Shown here: piece by piece, positions 47,631 to 55,717 of the stretch
Position numbering within the stretch: position 1 is the stretch's first letter
Layout: the number at the start of each line of letters is the position of its first letter
Source of the DNA: Paucihalobacter ruber
GTDB lineage: Bacteria; Bacteroidota; Bacteroidia; Flavobacteriales; Flavobacteriaceae
Length of the DNA: 64,000 bases
Direction of reading: 5' to 3'
Assembly: GCF_006494535.1 (NCBI RefSeq)
Contig: NZ_VHIQ01000004.1
Span: 248,001-312,000 of the forward strand
Notes under the pieces: generated by a model
The model's database searches: none
Seen by the model: only the letters and a program-made list of their open reading frames with translations
Told to the model about the DNA's origin: nothing
Program-made: the position numbers and the translations under genes

Positions 47631-49865
47631 ATGAAAAAAATTACAGTTTTTATTTTTCTCATAGCCGCTGCTTTCGGCTATGCTCAAGATCCGGCTTCCG
47701 GACCTACCGATCCGCCGGCAAGAGCTACTGCCGATGTGGTATCGTTTTACAATGGTATTGCGAGCCCTACAGGTGACGACTACGTGAACATACCCGGCGT
47801 TACTTTTAATAATTTTGGAAGCGCCGCTGTTATCACCGATTTGGCTCTGGCCGATGGTAACACCGTAAAAAAATACACCAGCCATAATTTCTCAGGAATT
47901 GGTGGTGGTACTTACGATATCAGTCTTATGGAAACATTACACATAGACGTTTACTTTGCTACACCTCCTGGTGATTTTAGAATTAAATTAGAGGATATTA
48001 CAGGTGGTCCGGGCGCTACTGAAATATCGGTCGCTAACAACCCGGCTACCGGTGTATGGTTATCTTACGATATAGACCTTACCAATTTTCCTGCTCCTAA
48101 CTTAGGAAGTTTGAGATGGATTGTACCCGTTACAACTTCGGCTAATGCTACTTTGTATTTTGATAATATTTATTTTTACAGAGCACCTGTAGATCCTGCT
48201 ACCGATGCCAACTTAACCGGTTTACAGGTTGATGGTGCAGCTTTAGATGGATTTAACGCCGCTACAACCAGTTATACCGTTGGTGTATCTTTTGGTGCAG
48301 CTGTGCCACAAATTACAGGGGCTACAACCTCTAATCCCAATGCATCAGCAGTAATCACTCAAGCATCATCCGTACCGGGCAGTGCTACTGTTGAGGTAAC
48401 GGCAGAAGATAATACCACCACTAAAACCTATACAGTTAATTTTGTCACTGAAGGTCCGTCAACACCGGCGCCAACACCGCCTGCAAGACCAGTTGAGAAT
48501 GTAATTTCTATTTACAGCGATGCCTATACAAATATCACTATTGAAGATTTAGACTTTGGATTATGTGGTAACAGTTCTGGGGTTGAGGAAGTTTCAATAG
48601 CAGGTAATCCAACACTTCGTTATTTTGGACCTGGTTGTCAGGGAATCGATTTTCAGAATAACAGAATAGATGCGTCAACATTTACCAATATTCACTTTGA
48701 TTTTTATACCGACGATGCCATTATTGGTGCGGTTTTTAATATTAAATTGGTAGATTGGGCAGGTAACGAAACTGAGGCCGGTTCAACAGGATTAGAAATT
48801 AATTTTAACGCCGGTACTAATCCGCAATTAGTAGAAAATCAATGGGTTTCAGTAGACGTAGATATAACATCTCTAGGTGGAATGATTGCCGGTAACCTTA
48901 CAAGAAGTGATATTGCTCAAATACACATCACATCTAATTTACCTAATGCCTGGTATGATAATTTATACCTGTATAAGGATCCCGGAACCTGTGATGACGG
49001 CATTCAAAACCAAGGCGAAACCGGCATAGATTGCGGTGGCCCAAATTGTGCACCATGTACAGGTCCGCCAACGCTTGCCGCACCAACACCACCGGCAAGA
49101 CCAGCCGCCGATGTGATTTCAATATACAGTGATGCTTATACCGATATTGCTATTGATAATTTCGACTTTGGTTTGTGTAATGGTGGTACTCCAAATCTTT
49201 CCGTATCAGAAGTATTGATTGCCGATAATCCAACGATACTATATTCAGGTTCGGGTTGTCAAGGCATAGATTTTCAAACTAACAGACAAAATGCATCAGA
49301 ATTCACAAGGTTTCATGTTGATGTTTATACTGATGATGCCAATTTAATTGGTAAAGTTTTTAATATAAAATTAGTAGATTGGGACGGCAATGAGACCGAT
49401 GCGGGAGCAACAGGCCTGGAGATTAATTGTAATACTGGCACTTCGATTCCGTTGGTATCAAATCAATGGGTGTCTATAGATGTTAATATAACCTCAGCAG
49501 GCGGAATGATAGCCGGTAACGTGAAAAGAGACGATATAGCACAAATACACATTACTTCAAACTTAAACAATGCCTGGTATGATAACATGTATTTACACAA
49601 AGGAACTGTTTTAAGTACTAACGAGTTTACAAAAGATGCTCTTAAAGTCTCTCCAAACCCAACCAACTCGCTGTGGAATGTTAAAACGGCTAATCAAAAT
49701 ATCACGAACATCACTGTGTTTGATATTTTAGGTAAGCAAGTGGTTAATATCAATCCTAACGCTGCAGAAGCCGTGATTGACGCCTCTAACTTAAGAGATG
49801 GTTTATATCTGGCTAAAATTTCAACTGAAAATGGTAGCCAAACTGTTAAGTTGATTAAAAACTAA
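47631..49865 (+). CDS. T9SS-secreted protein with three copies of the recurring binding module
   Basis: Secreted protein of 744 aa. Signal peptide MKKITVFIFLIAAAFGYAQ; module copy 1 (GPTDPPARATADVVSFYNG, residues about 23-185); a cadherin-like fold (ATDANLTGLQVDGAALDGF); module copy 2 from Ala280; a Cys-rich segment CDDGIQNQGETGIDCGG from Cys454 of the kind found in some disulfide-stabilized surface proteins; module copy 3 from Ala484; and a type A T9SS C-terminal domain almost identical in protein sequence to that of the 45647 protein. Copies 2 and 3 share SIYSDAYT.I, GCQGIDFQ.NR and AQIHITSNL.NAWYDN. No catalytic domain. Likely a surface or released glucan-binding protein. Confidence 0.85.
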   Translation: MKKITVFIFLIAAAFGYAQDPASGPTDPPARATADVVSFYNGIASPTGDDYVNIPGVTFNNFGSAAVITDLALADGNTVKKYTSHNFSGIGGGTYDISLMETLHIDVYFATPPGDFRIKLEDITGGPGATEISVANNPATGVWLSYDIDLTNFPAPNLGSLRWIVPVTTSANATLYFDNIYFYRAPVDPATDANLTGLQVDGAALDGFNAATTSYTVGVSFGAAVPQITGATTSNPNASAVITQASSVPGSATVEVTAEDNTTTKTYTVNFVTEGPSTPAPTPPARPVENVISIYSDAYTNITIEDLDFGLCGNSSGVEEVSIAGNPTLRYFGPGCQGIDFQNNRIDASTFTNIHFDFYTDDAIIGAVFNIKLVDWAGNETEAGSTGLEINFNAGTNPQLVENQWVSVDVDITSLGGMIAGNLTRSDIAQIHITSNLPNAWYDNLYLYKDPGTCDDGIQNQGETGIDCGGPNCAPCTGPPTLAAPTPPARPAADVISIYSDAYTDIAIDNFDFGLCNGGTPNLSVSEVLIADNPTILYSGSGCQGIDFQTNRQNASEFTRFHVDVYTDDANLIGKVFNIKLVDWDGNETDAGATGLEINCNTGTSIPLVSNQWVSIDVNITSAGGMIAGNVKRDDIAQIHITSNLNNAWYDNMYLHKGTVLSTNEFTKDALKVSPNPTNSLWNVKTANQNITNITVFDILGKQVVNINPNAAEAVIDASNLRDGLYLAKISTENGSQTVKLIKN
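49598..49862 (+). repeat. T9SS sorting-domain coding repeat, copy 2
   Basis: Partner of 46931-47194. The last 50 residues differ at only a few positions (for example ASSLRDG versus ASNLRDG), while the bases differ at many third codon positions. Confidence 0.85.
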
Positions 49866-49909
49866 AGATTATTATTGATTATTAGGAAGACCAATTTAAA
49901 AGTGGTTTG

Positions 49910-49939
49910 AAAAGCTGTCCTTAGGGGCAGCTTTTTTTT
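49910..49939 (+). terminator. Intrinsic terminator of the 47631 gene
   Basis: AAAAGCTGTCC (49910-49920) pairs with GGGCAGCTTTT (49925-49935, one G-T pair) around a TTAG loop, followed by T and A tracts. Confidence 0.85.
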
Positions 49940-50063
49940 TAAATGATTGCATTTGAAGGTAAGGCGAAAATCACAATCACGATCTGCTAATTTCGTCTGT
50001 AAAATGTTAAAAAGGGATTTAAAAAAATTGTATCTTGCCATTGCGTTTAACACCAACTAAACA

Positions 50064-51053
50064 ATGACTACCTTAAAAGAATTAGCCACTATTTTAAACG
50101 TATCGGTGTCTACGGTATCCAAGGCATTAAACGACAGTCCGGAAATAGGTGAAGATACCAAACGGCGCGTCAAGCAACTGGCCGCCGAATTAGATTATCA
50201 GCCCAACCGCTTGGCCCAGCAGCTTAAATCTAATGCCACCAAAACCATTGGGGTGATTATTCCCACCATTATCAATCCGTTTTTCGCCGAAGTATTACAC
50301 GGTATTGAAAATTATGCCGATTCGCATCAATACGACATTATCACCACCATTTCAAACGAATCGTTCGATAAGGAACAACGCGCTATTAAAATGCTCGCGC
50401 GCGGCAGTGTAGACGGCTTTATTGTTGCAGCCGCCAGAGAAACGCAAATGGAACAAAAAATAGCACATTTACAAAGTATACTCAACAATCAAATTCCGCT
50501 GGTGATGTTTGATAGGGTAGTAGACCAAATCAATTGTGCCAAGGTGGTGGTAGACGACTACGAATCTGTTTACAACGCTACCCAAAATTTAATAGAAAAA
50601 GGCAGACAGCACTTTGTACTCTTTAGCAATATAGCCGATTTAAGTGTTGGCAAATTGCGCTCACAGGGTTTCCAGGATGCACTCAAAGACGCCGGTTTAA
50701 CTTTTGATGTGGTTGATTTAAAGGCTATTGACAATCTGAATGGTAAAATTCTTGACTACTTAAAAACCCATTCAAATACCGATGCCATTGTCTCTATCGA
50801 TCACCTAACCGGTATTGTGGCGCTTAATATGGCCGAATCTCTGGGTAAATCCATTCCAACCGATATAGATATTGTAGGCTTTGGCTACACCGAAACCCCT
50901 TTACTGGTGAATAATAAAATTGCCATTATACAGCAAAAAGGCGAAGCCATAGGTTTTAAAACCACCGAGCTCTTACTCGAAAAAATCAAACATAAAGAGG
51001 TAAGCGGTGGCGACACCATTGTGATACCAAATGGGTTTAATCCGGTATATTAA
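50064..51053 (+). CDS. LacI/GalR-family transcriptional regulator
   Basis: Cytoplasmic DNA-binding protein of 329 aa. The helix-turn-helix is at the N-terminus (TTLKELATILNVSVSTVSKALNDSPEIGEDTKRRVK split over residues 2-37), followed by the hinge helix (YQPNRLAQQLKSN) and a periplasmic-binding-protein-like effector domain (IGVIIPTIINPFFAEVLHGIE, DGFIVAAA, PLVMFDRV, DAIVSIDHLTGIVALN, IDIVGFGYTETPLL). It is the last gene of the glucan locus, so it probably responds to a glucan-derived sugar and complements the membrane regulator at 11609. A TATCTTGC box lies about 30 nt before the start. The next gene overlaps its end by 23 nt. Confidence 0.93.
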   Translation: MTTLKELATILNVSVSTVSKALNDSPEIGEDTKRRVKQLAAELDYQPNRLAQQLKSNATKTIGVIIPTIINPFFAEVLHGIENYADSHQYDIITTISNESFDKEQRAIKMLARGSVDGFIVAAARETQMEQKIAHLQSILNNQIPLVMFDRVVDQINCAKVVVDDYESVYNATQNLIEKGRQHFVLFSNIADLSVGKLRSQGFQDALKDAGLTFDVVDLKAIDNLNGKILDYLKTHSNTDAIVSIDHLTGIVALNMAESLGKSIPTDIDIVGFGYTETPLLVNNKIAIIQQKGEAIGFKTTELLLEKIKHKEVSGGDTIVIPNGFNPVY

Positions 51054-51618
51054 GTTAAAAATTTTGAGGTTTCTATTGGTACTTTTAGTGTTTTGTATGG
51101 CTGGCTTTAGTTTTGGGCAGTCAGAAGACCGGGAAATCACCAATGTTAATACAAAGTATAACCGTAAATATGTAAAGAGCAGAAAAACGCTTGAAGGTAG
51201 CTTTCCTAATGAAACCCATACCACAATTAGGTTGCTTATTCAGAAGGAGTTAAAAACTATCATCCCGGATGACAGTAATATTTTAATACAGTATGAACAA
51301 AGCGCTACTAATTGTATTGCCTACAACGATTACGGCAAACGACAACCGATTGTTATCAAAAACATTGCAGACTCAGATAAGGTACGATTAGCTAAATTTC
51401 AAACAATACCCTTTTGGGTTTATAATGCCAATAGTTTTTTTGCAGAACATTTTGAAAATCATCCTGATTATCATCTCGATTCAGGATATTTTAAAAAGAA
51501 TATTTTTGAGCTCAACGAGAATTGTTCGGCTTTTTTTCTATTAAAATCCTCCGGAGAATTTATGATACATTACGGTGAAGATTATATGACTGAAGTTTTT
51601 AATTTTCTGAAAAGATAA
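51031..51618 (+). CDS. Small secreted protein of unknown function
   Basis: Protein of 195 aa that starts inside the end of the LacI gene in another frame. The ATG at 51031 gives a long but plausible signal peptide (RYIKLKILRFLLVLLVFCMAGFSFGQ); a TTG at 51064 is an alternative. The mature part has no motif I recognise; it is hydrophilic with scattered aromatics (NDYGKRQPIVIKN, NSFFAEHFENHPDYH, FMIHYGEDYMTEVF). Two Cys residues in the mature part. The overlap suggests cotranscription with the regulator, but no shared role is evident. Confidence 0.65.
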   Translation: MGLIRYIKLKILRFLLVLLVFCMAGFSFGQSEDREITNVNTKYNRKYVKSRKTLEGSFPNETHTTIRLLIQKELKTIIPDDSNILIQYEQSATNCIAYNDYGKRQPIVIKNIADSDKVRLAKFQTIPFWVYNANSFFAEHFENHPDYHLDSGYFKKNIFELNENCSAFFLLKSSGEFMIHYGEDYMTEVFNFLKR

Positions 51619-51820
51619 AACACTTTAAACACCTAATTTATTCACGTTTGCCGTGAAAGCTACCTTGATTCAATTTCCATTATTTATAATGTTACCAGTC
51701 AAAATTAACCTTAAAAGTTTATTCACTTAAATCATTCTACAACCATAATCGTTTTTTAATGATCGTAAACCCAGTCTAATTAGTATAAATTCTATATTTT
51801 AGTGTTTAACGTAGCACTAG

Positions 51821-53635
51821 ATGGAACTTTATCTTACTTTCGGTATTATTGCGTTTGGGATTTTTTTATTCGTAAAAGAATACTTTACTATTGATACATC
51901 TTCATTGTTAATCATGATGATGTTTATAGTAACAGGTGTATTAAGTCCCGAAGAAGGATTTTACGGTTTTATACATCCCGCTACCCTTACCTTAGGGTGT
52001 ATGTTTGTTTTAAGTTCTGCCATTTTTAAATCGGGAATTATTGATGGTTTAAGTTCTAAAATCATCAAAATAGCAAAAATACATTATCTAATGGCCTTAT
52101 TGGTGTTTTCAGTTGTAACGGCTGTGTTGTCGGCATTTATTAATGATGCCGCTGTTGTGGCAATTATGATTCCTTTGGCTTTGTTGGTTTGTAAAGAAAC
52201 AAATATTACACCATCAAAACTTTTAATACCCATTTCATTTGCGGCTTGTTTTGGTGGTGCCACTACTTTGATTGGAACAGGTGCAAATATTCTTGTAAGT
52301 AGTTACGCAGAAAAGAGTGGTCTTGAAGGCTTTGGAATGTTTGAGTTTTCAAAAGCCGCTTTAGTACTCTCGGCCGTTGGTTTTGTTTATCTTTTTTTGA
52401 TTGCGCCATTTTTATTACCAAAACGGACTTCTGATGAAGGAAATAAATTGGAGGAGGATGCTGAAAATTACACTACTGAAATAACCTTGCAGTCCAATTG
52501 TCCTGATATTGATAAAACTATTAGCAAGTCTAAACTAGTTAACGACTTTAAAGCAGAAATACTCACCGTTACACGTCAATCTGAAGTTTTAGACGACCTT
52601 TCCGGCGATTTTATATTAAAGGAACAAGACAATCTAAAAATTTTAATAAGTCCGGAGGAGTTAGTGAATTTACAACAAGCTAAAGGTTTCTCAATTAATG
52701 GATATAATGTTATAAACGATTTACTAAACACTAATAGACAAAACAATTTTGCACATACAGATGATGTTCCGAATGAAATCATTAAGCAAATTGTTAAGGT
52801 GCTTGTACCTGTGGGCTCTAAACTGGCCGGAAAATCTTTAAAAGAACTCAATTTTAAAAATGCGTATGATTCAACCGTCTTGGCAATGCGTCAGCGAGAT
52901 GAAACCATTTTAAAAAATCTAAATCAAATAAAAATAAAAGAGGGCGATTTACTTTTAATGCATACCTCACAGGCACCTTTGCAAAAGCTAACCTCTCAAA
53001 ACCTGGTGTTTGTAATTTCGCATTATCAAAAAAAGACTACTAATTTAAAAAAGGCCATTCCCGCAGTATTAATAACGATAGGTGTCGTGGCAGCTGCATC
53101 ACTTAATTTTACTTCTATTTTAATGAGTGGCTTAATTGGCTGTTTGCTGCTATTAACCACTAATATCCTCAAGCCACAAGAAGCCTATGAAGCTATTGAC
53201 TGGAAGGTAATTTTTATGATGGCCGGTGTACTCTCTATGGGTATGGCCCTAGAAAAAACCGGTGGATCAGCACTTATTTCGCATTATATATTTAGGTATT
53301 TAGGACAACTAGACCCAAGATTAACACTTAGTTTTGTGTTTTTGGTTACCTTTCTCTCTACCAATATTTTGTCTAGTAGAGCCTCGGCAGCGTTAATGAC
53401 GCCAATTGTAATTAGCCTGGCATCGGCAATGCAGGTAAGCGAAAGACCTTTTCTGGTTGCAGTCATGTTTGCATGTGCCTTTACTTTTATGACACCGGTT
53501 TGCAATCCCACAAATACTATGGTATATACGCCGGGAAATTATAAATTTAATGATTATTTAAAAGTGGGGACGCCATTAAATATTATTATATGGATAGTTG
53601 CTTCATTTAGTATACCTTACTTTTTTCCTTTTTGA
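51821..53635 (+). CDS. SLC13/DASS-type permease with cytoplasmic TrkA-C (RCK_C) domains
   Basis: Inner-membrane protein of 604 aa. Two hydrophobic halves of the ion-transporter superfamily carry the paired signature loops FINDAAVVAIMIPLALLV and GATTLIGTGANILVSS in the first half and SRASAALMTPIVISLA and TPVCNPTNTMVYTPG in the second. Between them lie two RCK_C-like cytoplasmic domains (FKAEILTVTRQSEVLDDLSG and VKVLVPVGSKLAGKSLKELNF), as in sulfate- or dicarboxylate-type SLC13 permeases with TrkA-C inserts. The first loop of the second half has Ser where many members have Asn. The substrate cannot be read from sequence. Confidence 0.88.
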   Translation: MELYLTFGIIAFGIFLFVKEYFTIDTSSLLIMMMFIVTGVLSPEEGFYGFIHPATLTLGCMFVLSSAIFKSGIIDGLSSKIIKIAKIHYLMALLVFSVVTAVLSAFINDAAVVAIMIPLALLVCKETNITPSKLLIPISFAACFGGATTLIGTGANILVSSYAEKSGLEGFGMFEFSKAALVLSAVGFVYLFLIAPFLLPKRTSDEGNKLEEDAENYTTEITLQSNCPDIDKTISKSKLVNDFKAEILTVTRQSEVLDDLSGDFILKEQDNLKILISPEELVNLQQAKGFSINGYNVINDLLNTNRQNNFAHTDDVPNEIIKQIVKVLVPVGSKLAGKSLKELNFKNAYDSTVLAMRQRDETILKNLNQIKIKEGDLLLMHTSQAPLQKLTSQNLVFVISHYQKKTTNLKKAIPAVLITIGVVAAASLNFTSILMSGLIGCLLLLTTNILKPQEAYEAIDWKVIFMMAGVLSMGMALEKTGGSALISHYIFRYLGQLDPRLTLSFVFLVTFLSTNILSSRASAALMTPIVISLASAMQVSERPFLVAVMFACAFTFMTPVCNPTNTMVYTPGNYKFNDYLKVGTPLNIIIWIVASFSIPYFFPF

Positions 53636-53702
53636 CATTAAATAACACCAAATTATTAGTTAGAAACATAGAAACCATAAATAGTTAGAGAACTAAAAAA
53701 TC

Positions 53703-54059
53703 ATGAAAAAATTACTGAAACGAATCACAACCTTTACTGATAGCTACGAAAATAAAGAGCAAATTATATTAAGAGATCATCTTGCTATGGAGCGCACAAA
53801 ATTGGCGAATGAAAGAACACTTTTATCTTATTTAAGAACGTCTTTATATCTTGTTTTGGGCGGATTTGCATTTTTAGGAATGAAAGACTTAGAACAATTA
53901 AAAAACCTTGGTTATTTCTCTCTGGTTTTAAGTGTTATTCTATTAATTATTGGAGTTGTGCGTTTTTACCAACTTAAAAAACATTTAAAAACCATGTACA
54001 AACCTCTTGAAAAAGATGTTTTAGATAACGATAAAAATTCAAGTAGTTTATCAGAGTAG
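53703..54059 (+). CDS. DUF202 (YidH-like) membrane protein
   Basis: Small membrane protein of 118 aa. The DUF202 block DHLAMERTKLANERTLLSYLRTSLYLVLGGFAFLGM is clear and leads into the first membrane segment; a second hydrophobic segment (YFSLVLSVILLIIGVVRFYQL) follows. Function of the family is unknown. It lies 67 nt after the permease and may share its transcript. Confidence 0.87.
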   Translation: MKKLLKRITTFTDSYENKEQIILRDHLAMERTKLANERTLLSYLRTSLYLVLGGFAFLGMKDLEQLKNLGYFSLVLSVILLIIGVVRFYQLKKHLKTMYKPLEKDVLDNDKNSSSLSE

Positions 54060-54066
54060 CTTAAAT

Positions 54067-54097
54067 CAAAAAAAACACCTACCGTCCGGCAGGTGTT
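54067..54097 (-). terminator. Terminator of the DUF4168 gene (minus strand)
   Basis: AACACCT (54074-54080) pairs with AGGTGTT (54091-54097), extended by an inner CC/GG. On the minus strand the stem is followed by a run of eight T; on the plus strand no T run follows, so it mainly serves the gene at 54157-54603. Confidence 0.75.
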
Positions 54098-54156
54098 ATA
54101 CTTTAAAATAATTTATTGAATTTTTAAGGCTTGTTTTTCAAACAAAAACAACAAAA

Positions 54157-54603
54157 CTAATTATTAATAAACTTCTGAATTCTTTCTTGTAATTCAGGTT
54201 TGGACTGTATTTCAGAGGCTATTATTTGATACCGCTCAATGCTTAGACCTTCTACTTTAATAATTTCCTCAATTTTTTTCTGTGAGCTGGCGTAAATTTT
54301 CTCAATTGAGGTATTAATGTCTGTAAACTTTTTCATTTCATTCTCACTGGCATCCGATGCTTTGTTTGGGTCCTGGGCTGCCTCTGCAATTTCGTTGAAG
54401 CGCTCAACCTTAAGGCCATTATCTTCAACTATCTTTATCATTTGCTGTTGAGATTCCTGATTAAGAATTTGAATTTTTTGCACCGAGGCAACAAATTGTT
54501 TTAGTTCGTCATCTGTTACTTTGTTGTCCGATTGTGCCATAACAGCAGTACCGAATGTAATAAATGAAATGAACATCAAACTAATTGATTTTAACTTAGT
54601 CAT
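54157..54603 (-). CDS. DUF4168 secreted/periplasmic protein
   Basis: Protein of 148 aa, the only gene read from the minus strand. Signal peptide MTKLKSISLMFISFITFGTAVMAQ; the mature part is almost all helical and charged with two similar halves (VTDDELKQFVASVQKIQILNQ and FTDINTSIEKIYASSQKKIEE), which fits the DUF4168 family. Function unknown. It faces the DUF202 gene across a shared terminator. Confidence 0.85.
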   Translation of the reverse strand: MTKLKSISLMFISFITFGTAVMAQSDNKVTDDELKQFVASVQKIQILNQESQQQMIKIVEDNGLKVERFNEIAEAAQDPNKASDASENEMKKFTDINTSIEKIYASSQKKIEEIIKVEGLSIERYQIIASEIQSKPELQERIQKFINN

Positions 54604-55098
54604 AATAAACTGATTTTTAAATTAATTAAATTAAACAAATGTGAGTTGTACTTTTTAAGTACAACACCAATATTTTTTTTTGGTTGCTATAGATGCGTGC
54701 AATTAAAACTAAAACAAGGCTAAAAAGAGGTGTTGTTCAAACAGGTAAGGCATTCTTATTCATTTGAACGTACCAATAAAATAAGGCAACGTGAGTTGCG
54801 ACTGAATTAGCGCATTTTCATTGATTCTAACTTCAAGAAAGTAGTTCTGCGGATGTGTTGTTTTACATCCAATAAACTAAAGAACATTTAAGGTTAAAAC
54901 ACAATGCATTTAAATAACAAACCAATTGTGTTACACTATCAGCGACAATTATAAACAACACATAGAGAGTTGAAGAGTGTTTAAAATAATTTTAACAAAT
55001 AAGACCGTTTTTTGAAGTTTTAAAAGGCAGTTTCGATAATTATTTTAATATTTTCTGGGGGGTTTGAAGGAATAATTTATTTTTTAAAAAAATCACCA

Positions 55099-55118
55099 TT
55101 TTACGGAATTCCGTAAAA
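55099..55118. repeat. Perfect palindrome TTTTACGG-AATT-CCGTAAAA
   Basis: A 20-nt sequence equal to its own reverse complement. The same arms recur at 57521-57540 around AAAA. Could be an operator for a dimeric protein. Confidence 0.85.
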
Positions 55119-55193
55119 ATTACTCAAAACCCTGTTGTAATCTTGTAGTGCTATTAATTATAAGGGCAGTGAAGATTGCCTTTAGGGAGACAG

Positions 55194-55222
55194 AAGGTGC
55201 ATCGTCATGGTGCGCCTTTTGT
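55194..55222 (+). terminator. Terminator-like hairpin in the gene-free region
   Basis: AAGGTGCA (55194-55201) pairs with TGCGCCTT (55211-55218, one G-T pair) around a 9-nt loop, followed by TTGTTGTTTT. No coding gene precedes it on this strand, so it may end a small RNA starting after the palindrome at 55099. Confidence 0.45.
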
Positions 55223-55312
55223 TGTTTTAGATTGTTCTGTGTTTTTAACACTAAGGAAGCTTTATATTTTAGATACTGATTTTCTGTAGTTCTTTTGAAT
55301 TTCTCTGTGTTA

Positions 55313-55342
55313 CTCTGTGCCTTCTTTGATAACTTTGTGGTT
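55313..55342 (+). repeat. Intergenic CTTTGTGG-type repeat, copy 1
   Basis: CTCTGTGCCTTCTTTGATAA followed by CTTTGTGG. Nearly the same 30-nt unit occurs at 55451 and 55629, with shorter reversed fragments between them. Confidence 0.75.
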
Positions 55343-55450
55343 TTTTAGTCTTAACTCTTAAAGTCTTATCTCGTTTCTTTTAACCACGAAGGCCACAAAG
55401 ATGTTACACAATGGTCACAGAGAAGTTGTTTCAGTTATATTCCTTGTGAA

Positions 55451-55480
55451 CTTTGTGCCTTCTTTGAGAACTTTGTGGTA
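55451..55480 (+). repeat. Intergenic CTTTGTGG-type repeat, copy 2
   Basis: CTTTGTGCCTTCTTTGAGAA followed by CTTTGTGG; three or four differences from copies 1 and 3. Confidence 0.75.
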
Positions 55481-55543
55481 TAACTATTTCACATAACTCC
55501 GCGGAGAAGCGCAGAGATTCACGGAGTTTTTCTAAACCACAAA

Positions 55544-55564
55544 CCTGCCTACCGGTCAGGCAGG
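55544..55564. repeat. GC-rich palindromic repeat, copy 1
   Basis: Arms CCTGCCT and AGGCAGG around ACCGGTC; preceded by CACAAA and followed by G-rich bases and CCAAGGTT, as in copy 2 at 55697. A REP-like mobile or structural element is possible. Confidence 0.8.
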
Positions 55565-55628
55565 GCGCACCAAGGTTGTCACAAAGGACACTAAGCATTA
55601 ATAGTTTATAACGAATTTCTTTGTGAAA

Positions 55629-55658
55629 CTCTGTGCCTTCTTTGTGAACTTTGTGGTT
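55629..55658 (+). repeat. Intergenic CTTTGTGG-type repeat, copy 3
   Basis: CTCTGTGCCTTCTTTGTGAA followed by CTTTGTGG; closest to copy 1. Confidence 0.75.
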
Positions 55659-55696
55659 GATTTTGTAGTAGCCCTAAAGTCTTTTTTTACCGCAAA

Positions 55697-55717
55697 CCTG
55701 CCTGCCGGTCAGGCAGG
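55697..55717. repeat. GC-rich palindromic repeat, copy 2
   Basis: Arms CCTGCCTG and AGGCAGG around CCGGTC; differs from copy 1 by a single base, with similar flanks (CGCAAA before, CCGCCAAGGTT after). Confidence 0.8.

Noticed and set aside
47516-47776. Frame of 86 codons overlapping the start of the 47631 gene
   Set aside because: Its second half runs in the wrong frame through a signal peptide and binding module; no recognisable domain.
51641-51657. TTCACG-TTTGC-CGTGAA inverted repeat after the 51031 gene
   Set aside because: Only a 6-bp stem with no T run on either strand and no repeat elsewhere; too weak to call a terminator or operator.
55313-55717. Possible CRISPR array
   Set aside because: Repeats are degenerate, unevenly spaced and partly reversed, and no cas genes are near.
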